DNA of 64,000 nt from Isoetes taiwanensis (lineage: Eukaryota > Streptophyta > Lycopodiopsida > Isoetales > Isoetaceae). The translations under genes and the position numbers were made by a program. The notes under the pieces are model-generated. The model had not been told where the DNA came from and made no database searches. It worked only from the letters and a program-made list of their open reading frames with translations. Of this stretch, positions 55,501-64,000 are shown piece after piece; position 1 is the first letter of the stretch; each line of letters opens with the position of its first letter. The DNA is taken from the NCBI GenBank assembly GCA_021234155.1, contig JAJEKV010000054.1, forward strand, positions 6,654,655-6,718,654. Direction: 5' to 3'.

Positions 55501-57430
55501 CACATTCTCAATTATTTCTATATTTCTCAATTAAGGTTAATTATGGCCTTAGGATTCAGAACTGAAAGTCCAGCTGGTATAAAGGCAAATACCAGTTTGG
55601 GAAAAATATTAATAGGAAACATCAAAGATTTAAAATGTACCAATGGGTAAGTTTTAAGCTTGATAGAAAGCACTCGTTGTAATATTCAAAGGTTGAAAAT
55701 AGGTTAAGCACTTCAAAATACATGGAAGTGCAGTAAATGCAAGAGCGTAAGCATAAATACCTATCCTATTTATGTAAATGCTTAGAAATATATATGGCCT
55801 ATTTGGTTTGTTCTTCAAAGAATATATTTAATCCTTAGATAGGTACCTTGGAGATCATTTAATAAAATAGATCCCCCACCAAGTAGTAGTGTCTCACATA
55901 AAGCCCGAAGATTCTTGTTGATCATTATATGTTAAATGGGGCAAAAGGAACAATGGGTGACCAAATAAGAGTGAAAATCCCAACGCATCTTTTGGCCCTT
56001 TGTAGTATTACCAAGATTATTGCTAATATCTACATGTTTGGCTGCAGTACGTGATTTTACCCTATTGTCTCTTTTTTCTTTTGGTTGAATGATCGGCAAA
56101 GACTCGTGGAATAGTTACTTTGTTTGCGGAATATATATCAAATAGAACTGCAGGATTTGCATGGGTTACACCCGTATGGTTTTGTATCACTATCCCTCTC
56201 CGCTCTCGACTTTTAATTAGGCAAAGAAAGTGATGTAGAACATAAAAATACAATATGAACAGGTTATTTTTCATATCTAAATTGCTGATGTATGACAGTA
56301 AAGTTATGGGCAGCAAGTGGTTTGAACCATAGGCATAGTATTTTGGTTTTTTTTTAAAAAAGGGGATCTTACTTTCAGTCTGACAAGGCCAAACAAGTGT
56401 TAGGGCTTATGGATAAGCTTCAAATGTATTTTCTGAAAACTCATATGTCCATTGGAATCAAATGACACAGAAGTGTTCTTGAGGTAATTTGTTTGTTTAA
56501 TTGCAAATTTATTCTGAATGTTGCAAAACATGGTGTTAATAGGGTAGGGATTGTAAGGTTTATAAGGGATAATGTTGTTATGGCATGTAAAGTTCCACAG
56601 GGCAGTTATCTCTTGATTTTACTGCTATTAACTTGGCCTTAGTTGTTTGAAATGACAATTCAGATGCTGTAAGGGCAAATACCAGTTAGATAAAAGTATT
56701 TACAGGTTTCGTACCTTCATGAAAAACAGACCAACCAGTTGTCATTAAGAGAATAAGAAAAAGATGCTGGTAAACGACATATAAATGTAGTTTAACAAAA
56801 TAATACATTAATGTGAATAATACTCATTGGTATTGTTGTACAATAAATCAAACAAGTAAGTGATCCCAGGAACAAGGTGGTTCATACCCTGGGTTCATAT
56901 GGACTATCTTTAAATAGTTAATCATAGTCTTATACAAAATTTTGTTGAACCGAAATGTAAGTAGATTGTGGATTCAAGGTTAACGGGATACCACGCTTAA
57001 TAGAGCTCAAAGTTAGGTGTGGGATGATAATACCGCCGGGATTGACCAAGGCGATGTTTGAGCTAGGTTGACTAGTTCGACATCGCTTTTTTTCTACATT
57101 GAGTAGGCATCACAACAATCTCTTTGCTTCTTGCAACCGGGTGGTCTGCAGCAGTTTTAAAGTCTTATTGAAGGTGGTCTTAACCAACAGCACACATTAG
57201 AGACTTACTAGCATATCAACGTCATCATACAAGCATCCTTGGAGCTATGACTACCTAAGAGATCACAACATGAGGTATTTTTATGTTGGTTTTGATGCTG
57301 CTTGGAAGATTGCAAGGAGCCCCAGTCGTAGAGTCTGGATGTAAATTTATTGCTGTTTGAGATCTTTTTTCTGTATGATAATTTTTCTATTAGTCATGAT
57401 CAAAATTTACAACAATGATTAGGCCGAGAT
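55501..57430. other. AT-rich spacer, no gene seen
   Basis: No domain was found in the short frames. GCAAATACCAG occurs near 55,588 and 56,678 as an isolated similarity. No RNA gene recognised. Confidence 0.4.
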
Positions 57431-57435
57431 AGGTT

Positions 57436-58290
57436 CTTAGGAAATCAGCTTGTTTAGATATATGATAAATTTGGAGCTCTACAGAATGCCCCGTGCAGTG
57501 TTTGATAATATGTATATGAAGAATATATTCTGGATTATAATGCTTCCAGCTTCCACTCATCTAGGCCTTATTATTGAGGCACGAGAAGTGCTTGGAAAAA
57601 TGGGTGAGAAGGGTTTGGTATCATGGAATGTGATGCTTGCAAGATATGCTGAACAAAGATTCCTACTCAAACCAATTGAGCTCTTTTTATGGAAATGCCC
57701 ACCATGATTTGATTTCCAAAATGCCATAGTTAATATGTCGTGCATGGGGAGCTTAAAAAGCTTTAATATTTTCTCAAGAGATGCCTCAAAAGGATGGGTT
57801 CAGCGAACTATCATGGTTGCAAGTCGTGCATTAAAAGGACAACTAAAAGCAAAGACTTGAATTGCTTGAGAAAATTTTTGTTCACAATGCGCCATGGACT
57901 GCCCTCGTTGTTGGTTTTGCACACCATGGAAATCTCATTGATGTCCAAAACCTATTTATGAAAAATGCCTCCGTATGATGTGATCTCCTGAATGCAATGA
58001 TTGATGCCCTGCCGTGAATGGACAGCTCAAAGGTGCTATTGAGAGGTTTGAACAAATGCCATCGAAAGATGTGGTGTCTTGGAGTGCTATTACATCCGTG
58101 ATATTAACATGGTCAATTTTCATCATGGACAAGGAAAACATGATGTTCAACTTTTTCAGCAAAAAGGGATGATGCCTAACAGTGTCATATTTGACAACAT
58201 TGTTTTTGCATGTAGTCATGATGGCATGTCAAACCTAGGCTGCCATTTCTTTGTTTCCATGTCTCAAGCTCATCACCTAGGGAATGGCAG
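57436..58290 (+). pseudogene. PPR (PLS-type) protein pseudogene
   Basis: The translation shows successive pentatricopeptide motifs in shifting frames: YDKFGALQN, VFDNMYMKNIF, LIIEAREVLGKMGEKGLVSW followed by NVMLARYAEQ, HNAPWTALVVGFAHHGNLID, FEQMPSKDVVSWSAI in part, and MMPNSVIFDNIVFACSHDGM. In intact proteins each motif of about 35 residues recognises one base of an organelle RNA, and PLS-type proteins direct editing or processing. Stops and frame changes occur in nearly every motif, and no C-terminal E or DYW domain is visible. The CSHDGMSNLGCHFF end is the usual motif near the end of the PLS tract. It is a dead copy, perhaps retroposed since no intron is seen. Confidence 0.7.
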
Positions 58291-59310
58291 GGGGTTATGC
58301 TACATAGAAAAATGGTCTCATCTGTTTTTGCATGTGTGTTATTTTATCATCATTTATGTTACATATCTCTCTAGTTCATAGCATACTAACAATGCAAACA
58401 TGCACATGCCGGTTATTTAAGGATAGATAAGTTTTGTGTGTAATTATATGAATCTCTATGGTTATGTTTAATGTCATTTTGCAATGTAATCTATCTCATT
58501 TATTGAAGAACAAAAAAGTCCCCCCTTTACATGTTGTTTTTTATTTTAAATGTTTTGAATATGTCTATAATATCATTATAGATGTTGTGTATTTTGTTCA
58601 TCCATCCCTACACCATCTCTAAGACCCCAAAGGGGCCATAAAAATTTTTAGTTAACACAAACCATTATATCCAAACACTTTTAAATTAAATTCCTCCTAA
58701 AACCCCTTGGGTGCATATTCATACGGGGGATGACATAGGGCAGCAAGAGCCCTTTTCACACTCCCTTTGCATTGACAGATCAATTTGGACGAGACATCTA
58801 TGAGATACGTCATACTATACTAAGAGACTGGTAAAGCTACCTCGGCCAGAACACTGAGAAGCCCAAGAATTATGCCAATTTATTCGAATAGGCCCACAAA
58901 TTTGTCTTCCGAATGACAACGCACTGGTATTCGTCAGGTTGCTTTCTTCCGTCTGGTCTTCCTCACTCCAAAACGGCATTGCCAGTTCCAAATGTTTAAC
59001 CTTTCAGTTTTCCCAAGACAACAGAGGGCACAAAGCCAAAGCTTCTCCTGCTGGCCTAGAGTGCCTCGGTCGGTTGTGTAGGCCACTCTGTGAGTAATTT
59101 TGTGCGAGGTTGCTAATGGATAGGGTTCGCCGGGGGGCAGCTTTACCGAAAACCAATTTCGACTCCAAATCCGGACATCTTGGAATTTTTTGTTTTTGGG
59201 ATAGAATATATACCCCTTTACTAAGTATTAAGGCTACCTTACCAAAGGAATTCTATCACGATAGTCCAACAAAGGAAAACCACCACAAGAGTTTTGTAAT
59301 CGTGAACGAT
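58291..59310. other. Spacer before the LINE
   Basis: AT-rich to about 58,700, then mixed. A 69-codon frame at 59110-59319 has no domain. The true 5' end of the LINE may lie here, but I cannot place it. Confidence 0.35.
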
Positions 59311-60375
59311 GGCCGATAACACCAAAGCCAGCGAAAAGAGAGAGCGATGCAAAAAAAGTACCAATGAGTCAACAGGACCTCAGGGATTTTCTGGCGCAGA
59401 TGAACAAGCAGCCTAGAGTCGAGGATCCCGAAAGCATGGATGCACTCAACACGCCGGGCGTAAACGCAGTAACCGCAACAAAATAGCCATCTCCAGTATG
59501 GACGTGAGGATAGGAGACAAGCGAGGAGATGCAGCGCAGAATAGACAAGATTGAAGAGGAGAAAGCTAAAATTCTATAGAGGTTGGTTGAGTTAGAGAAA
59601 TCAAATGTTGAATTAGATGCATAGGAGTCATTTGATATGATAAAGCCACATATCATGGAATTTGAGGAGCGAATAGAATTAAGCATGACGTTAGGTTGAT
59701 AGGAGTAGCGGAGAAACCTAATGAGGACATATATCGAAAGGATGACCGCAGATAATAGAGACAGCCAAGGAACACTGAGCATCGCTGTCAAAGCAAAGCA
59801 TGGGCAAAAGCCAATGGAGAGGGAGGTCGAGGCACATAAACCCTCGACAATCGAGGGACCCGCAGCCGAGAGAGAATATCGCGATGGGATCCGTGACCGA
59901 GGAATGGGATCAAAGTATAGGAGGCTCTAATAGCTTATGCAGCCAAGGGCTGCGACAGGGAAGTAGCCAAAGCTAGGAGCCGAATCGCTGTGGATACACG
60001 GCTGTGTCGTGAATGGCAAAGTCTACCTTCACAAGAGGGTAAGGAAACAGCGATCCCGACGCAAAGAATGTAATGGGGCACAAGGATTAACAAAAGCAAT
60101 GGAAGTAGAGAAGGAAAAATATAAACCCCTAATGACCATACCGCAGGGGCGGAGGGCGAGTCCCGGGGGGAGGGCGCCGAAAGATAACATTAGAAGGAAT
60201 CAGCACAAAGGAGCGTAAAGAAGCGGAAATGTGGTCGACGAAGACCGAACACCACAATCGGGGTCATGGGCCCAACCCCAATGAAGATCGAGGAAGACCG
60301 AGAAGAGCGTGCAACAGATGTATCACACACGGAGACCCCAAAGGAGCAACCCTCGAGGGAAGAGACGATGACAAT
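59311..60375 (+). pseudogene. LINE ORF1 remnant
   Basis: Begins with ATG at 59311 (MADNTKASEKRERCKK). In changing frames it shows a probable coiled-coil (MQRRIDKIEEEKAKI, LVELEKSN) and basic Arg/Lys-rich pieces such as HKRVRKQRSRRKE. ORF1 proteins of LINEs form trimers through coiled coils and bind the element RNA. No zinc knuckle is visible. Several stops break it. The boundaries are approximate and the identification rests mainly on position before the endonuclease. Confidence 0.45.
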
Positions 60376-60622
60376 ATGGTATTGAATTGTACCGGATACC
60401 CGTGGGGACGACGGAGAGAGGCTCGAGGGAGCCCACAACAAGCGACATAATATGTCTAGTAGAGACATGGGAGCACAACGTCAAGTGGTCAAATTCTGAT
60501 GAAGAAGGGTATCAGCTATTCACGTGTTCCAAATGTTAAACTCTATATGTTGCTGACATCTTGTCATGCAATATTTATATTTTGTACTTATTCTCCATAA
60601 TTAATGATTAAAAAGCTTCATT

Positions 60623-60653
<31 letters not shown>

Positions 60654-61260
60654 AGATAAGGATTTCAAGATAGGGAGGGGAAGTGCAGGCCTGGCCTGTT
60701 ATGTGAAGAATAGTGTAGCTAACAGTGCATGTATTTTACATTCAGATATCAATAAAAGATACATGGTCTTAAATATTCAATTACAAAACAAACAAGACCT
60801 AATTCTGATCATAGCATATTACCCGCCAAACAATGACAAGTTAGAACTGTTAGACCTGGGGGAGAGCATGATGAAATAGAAAGAACAGGGGCCAATGATT
60901 CTAATAGGGGATTTAAATGCCAGAACAGGATAGGAACAGGCACAAAACACAAACATTGATGAAACAGATGGTCAGATGATATATACAGCAAGAACACAGG
61001 AGTGGAAGAGAGATACAGAAGACAAGGCAGAGATCAACGCCAAAGGTGAATTACTGCTCGAAGTATGTACGGCGACAGGGGTAATCATAGCTAATGGGGT
61101 GCAAAAATGGGAAGGATCAGGGAACTTCACGAGCCTAAATACACACGGGAAGAGTATCGTAGATTATGTAATTATGAATGGTCAAGCAATGGAAATAGTC
61201 GCAGGATTTATGCTATTGGAATGGCCGACTGGGAAAAGGGAGAGTCACAGACCTATACAG
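60376..61260 (+). pseudogene. LINE AP-like endonuclease domain
   Basis: Starts at about 60,376 with MVLNCTGYPWG. A frame change then leads to DIICLVETWEHNVKW (catalytic Glu in the ETW motif) and EGYQLFTCSKC. An insertion follows and the domain resumes at 60,655 with DKDFKIGRGSAGLACYVKNS, IIAYYPPN, LIGDLNARTG (catalytic GDLN motif, near 60,907) and SIVDYVIMNG. It ends with SHRPI, in which the SDH motif has lost its Asp. The enzyme nicks target DNA to prime reverse transcription. A TAG at 60877-60879, another shortly after GDLNARTG, the frame change and the insertion all disable it. Confidence 0.8.
60538..60654 (+). mobile_element. Approximately 115 bp poly(A)-tailed insertion inside the endonuclease
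   Basis: The coding sense runs to FTCSKC, breaks at about 60,538, and resumes at 60,655 directly after 27 A residues (60628-60654). The inserted part is AT-rich and non-coding (GCAATATTTATATTTTGTAC, AATTAATGATTAAAAAGC) and ends ATTCCCTC then poly(A). This is the mark of a short 5'-truncated retroposon in the plus orientation. A clean target-site duplication is not evident. Confidence 0.65.
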
Positions 61261-62690
61261 TTAACACTCAAAGGGGGAGAGCAGACACATGCTGATAATA
61301 CATGGGAAAAGGAGAAAGAGAAGGCAAAGATAAAAATCCAATTTCAGGTTAAGTATACAGACACATTCATACACACAGTCAAGGCAGAAATGGGAAGATG
61401 GGAATGGGGAAAGCATAAGGCAGATGACAACGGCAACATCCTTAATGACATCATGGTAAGAGTGGCAACAGAGGTATTCGGAAAAAGAAAGAGACACAGG
61501 AAGAGCAATGCTTTTAAGGCCTCTGTATGGTATGATGAGGAATGCAGGGAACAAAAAAGAAGGGTCAAAGAACATATAGGGAAGGAGACGTATCAGTCAG
61601 AAAGAGTAGAATACTTAAGACTGTTGAAGTTAAAACGGAACAAAAACTTGGTGCAGCACCAATGGGGTCTCGCCAGACTGCTTAAAAGGCAACTCAGGAG
61701 TTTCTGGAAGGGATTTAAAAAGAAGGGAGGGGGGAACATGAAAACAGAAAATGAATAGGACACCATTGGAGCAGTCGGATGGGAGAAATATCTGGAGAAA
61801 TTATACAAGACAGGGGCATCTTCAATGCCAATACCAACATTGCAGAATATGGATAAGCCGTGTTTCAACATGCAGGAAGTAATGAAAGCCTTAAACAGGA
61901 TGGCTAATCACAAAGCTCCGGATCTCTACGGACTAACAGTGGAGTTACTAAAGTGTGCTGAAACAGTAATAGGGAAACAAGTCACACAGACATTTTCAAC
62001 GGCATAATATATACAGGGCTTCCAGACAGGTGGACATACAACAGAGTCATACCTTTACACAAGGGGGGAAGTAGACAATATCCCGGAAACTATAGGACAA
62101 TAATGGTGAGCTCCATCTTCGCAAAATGGTTCGGAAAAGCCCTGGATAGCAAATTGAAATAATGGGCAGAAGCGGAAAATCTGAGGGCATAGGGACAAGC
62201 AGGTTTCAGACCGGAACACTCAACCACAGACCATCTAGTAACCTCTGGATATTAATAGAGTAGAACAAAGCACATGGAAAGAAAATAATTTGCTGCTTTG
62301 TAGATTTTAGGAAAGCATTCGACACAGTCCCGAGGGAGAAGCTCCTACAAAGGTTGCTAGATGTGCAAGCTCCAAGAAACATGGTAGGATCGATTGCAAG
62401 ACTGTACCATAGGGTATATGCAAAGATGGAGCAAGGAGGACAGGCAATAGACTGTGATACAGGCGTCAAACAGGGATGGCCTCTATCCCCGACTTTATTT
62501 GGGATATATATAGATGCATTACAGGGTTACATAGCAGAACAGCAGGGGGACGAATACGCCCCTACATTAGGAGATACCAAGGTACCTATTATGTTGTACA
62601 CTGATGATTTGAGCATGATGGCCACAAAGAATAAGGGGATGCACGGGACTACTAAAGATACTTGGAAAACTTCTCGAAAAAAATAGGGCT
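61261..62690 (+). pseudogene. LINE linker and reverse transcriptase domain
   Basis: The frame from 60976 runs to 61758 through a Lys-rich linker (KSNAFKASVWYDEECREQKR). Reverse transcriptase starts with MNRMANHKAPD-type sequence (ALNRMANHKAPDLYGLTVEL, about 61,890), then in other frames VIPLHKGGSRQYPGNYRTI and GQAGFRPEHSTTDHLV. The palm follows: FVDFRKAFDTVPREKL, CDTGVKQGWPLSPTLFGIYI (GVKQGWPLSPTLF at 62462-62500) and PIMLYTDDLSMM with the catalytic pair of Asp at 62603-62608. The enzyme copies element RNA at the nick. Stops (61,756; near 62,005; 62,159; and others) and at least three frame changes show that it is dead. Confidence 0.85.
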
Positions 62691-62999
62691 AACAAGAATC
62701 TTGCAAAACCAAGATAGTCATCTTCGAATAAGAATAAGCATAGACCTTTCGTGTCTGGAGGAGACAGAAATAGAAGAAGCAAATCTAATATATGTATCTG
62801 GGGGTATGATGCACATGGCACGGGAAATGGGCTAAGGGTGCGCATACAAGGTTCCAATCAGCCATAGGGAGCTATTTTAGTATGAAAAACTTCTGCAATA
62901 AAAGTAGAATAATCGACCGACATTAAATGTTACTTATTCAAAGGCAGAGTAGCCACGATGCAATTATACGGGCTGAAGCTTGGGGCCAGTTCATTAGAG

Positions 63000-63495
63000 G
63001 AAAAATGAGATCACATTTTGTCCCATTAAGGGATGCTTAAAATGCCATGTCAGCTTTTTAAACTGTCCAATAAGAGAAGAGCTCTAGTATATCTCATTCC
63101 AGTATTATGTGGCAGCCTGTAATTAATGCAGCTGCAACTAACTTCTGTACTATCATTTTTTCATTATAACTTTTGATCCAGAACTCCGATTCAAGAATTT
63201 TTTGTAGCAATGGGTTTGTCTTCACAAGATCTATCTAGTGATAACCCATTCATACATCTTTTACGATATAAATATATAAGAAATGAGCAAAAAATCATAT
63301 TTTTTTAAGGTTAATGCATATGACCATATTGAAATACATCATAACCATATATCATTGGAAAGATCTTTTCATTCCGCATCTAATGCAACAAACGCCGCAA
63401 CATTTTGACAAGTGGAACAAAAGTTATGGGGAAAAACAACAACAATGAAGTTGTTGGTGCTGCGAGGGTAGCCATTCCATTGGAGGATATGGGGA
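63000..63495. mobile_element. Approximately 490 bp insertion in the LINE C-terminal region
   Basis: The coding sense ends at LYGLKLGASSLEE (about 62,999) and resumes near 63,500 with MRSQIFSNVTDKKWDKQEGI. Between them is AT-rich non-coding sequence, including CATTATAACTTTTGATCCAG. Similar words flank it (TTAGAGGAAAAATGAGATCA at about 62,990 and TTGGAGGATATGGGGATGAA then ATGAGATC at about 63,481), perhaps a diverged duplication of the site. Class unknown. Confidence 0.45.
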
Positions 63496-63499
63496 TGAA

Positions 63500-63943
63500 A
63501 TGAGATCTCAAATTTTCTCTAATGTAACAGATAAAAAATGGGACAAACAGGAAGGAATCCTTAGACAATGGCACAAACAGGAATTTAAGGTAAGGGCAAA
63601 TACGCCACTAACAATCATGATACTCGAAACCGGACAGAAACCAATGGAGGTGAGAGCATGGGAGAGGACCATTAGATACCTAATAAAGGACAATGCAGGA
63701 GATCACCAAGGGAAGTTGTCAAGTATTGCAATCATCGAGTCAGCAAAGTCACACATTCTCATAGGCAGTGGATGGTTTAAGGAGGTAGCAAGGTGGACCA
63801 GAGAAATGGGATTGAATCTGAGCGACCTAATAAACAAAGGGCAGTGGAATGAAGAATGGGCTGATAGAGCTACAAGAGCATGGCTGCAAAAATATGCAGG
63901 ACCCAAAACACTCTGGCTCATGACAGTCTTCAACCCAGAATAG
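63500..63943 (+). pseudogene. LINE C-terminal region after reverse transcriptase
   Basis: A clean 147-codon frame: SNVTDKKWDKQEGILRQWHK, then PLTIMILETGQKPMEVRAWE and RTIRYLIKDN, a pattern seen after the reverse transcriptase of many LINEs (an ETGxxPMxxxxxxRxxRY-like motif). A Trp-rich part follows (WFKEVARWTREMGL, WADRATRAWLQKYAG). It stops at 63941-63943 and coding sense seems to go on beyond. No RNase H motif is visible within the window. The role of this region is not well known. Confidence 0.65.
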
Positions 63944-64000
63944 CAAATAGGACACCAGATGTACCGAGATGACCTACTAGGAAAAGCCAGAAGAGACAAT

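Larger units (their letters stand above)
59311..64000 (+). mobile_element. LINE retrotransposon, decayed, with nested insertions
   Basis: The order on plus is ORF1 remnant, AP-type endonuclease, reverse transcriptase and a C-terminal region reaching the window edge. The reverse transcriptase motifs (FVDFRKAFDTVPREKLLQRL, GVKQGWPLSPTLF, YTDDL) differ from plant L1 (which usually reads DFxKAFDxVxW and has FADD) and are closer to algal and basal-plant LINE lineages. The coding sequence has many stops and frame changes, and two younger insertions. It continues beyond the window. Confidence 0.85.

Noticed and set aside
61261-62857. Minus-strand frames in the LINE with Phe/Leu/Ser-rich membrane-like sequence
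   Set aside because: They are the complement of Lys/Glu-rich coding sequence on plus.

Overview
The window looks like nuclear DNA from a land plant with a large, repeat-rich genome. The evidence is a chromodomain-bearing Ty3/gypsy retroelement, a pentatricopeptide-repeat (PPR) fragment of the plant type, cucumisin-type subtilase fragments with a short GT-AG intron, many short insertions with poly(A) tails, and long intergenic stretches. The LINE is not of the usual seed-plant L1 type, and with the style of the PPR fragment this makes me lean towards a seed-free plant such as a fern or lycophyte. That placement is only a guess. There is no operon structure, rRNA or tRNA that I can recognise. 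Almost every coding trace is broken, and no complete multi-exon gene is visible.

Layout. 1-12.2 kb holds no recognisable gene. A candidate LTR sits at 2.6-3.1 kb, followed by AT-rich spacer and simple repeats. 12.2-13.0 kb (minus) has remains of a helix-turn-helix, transposase-like protein. 13.5-14.2 kb has an array of short palindromes and a degenerate minisatellite. 16-19.4 kb carries a CT-rich tract, an unrecognised minus-strand coding-like stretch, two large foldback structures rich in GGCGCCATGG-like sequence and several minisatellites. 19.43-25.7 kb is a decayed chromovirus on the minus strand: a 1.5 kb 3' LTR, polypurine tract, pol with many lesions, and gag truncated at about 25.7 kb. 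Its truncated end abuts plus-strand remains of a protein with an FCP1/HAD phosphatase-like domain (25.7-27.1 kb). 27.6-27.95 kb is a dimeric tandem array of palindromes. 28.1-30.1 kb (minus) is a decayed DNA-transposon-like coding region. 31.1-34.7 kb holds two copies of a 1.6-1.7 kb direct duplication.

36.76-37.38 kb has the one long clean reading frame that looks like a host protein, an alpha-SNAP-like N-terminal piece. 37.5-44.35 kb is a tandem array of a 1.7 kb unit containing a dead subtilase gene fragment. All three units share the same stop codon, so the gene died before it was amplified. Two units carry a 90 bp retroposon with a 15 bp target-site duplication, and the empty site survives at 38.1 kb. 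44.35-49.3 kb is a three-fold composite repeat. Each module has a long array of AGATTC words spaced 10-11 bp apart and then a conserved approximately 0.5 kb suffix. 49.3-57.4 kb is repeat-rich spacer, including another copy of the array-unit flank at 54.7 kb. 57.4-58.3 kb is a PPR pseudogene. 59.3 kb to the end is a decayed LINE (ORF1 remnant, AP endonuclease, reverse transcriptase, C-terminal region) with two younger insertions inside it.

The elements do not work together as a pathway. The window is best read as a record of nested insertion, tandem amplification and decay. The parts least explained by known families are the palindrome arrays, the large foldbacks and the helically phased AGATTC arrays.
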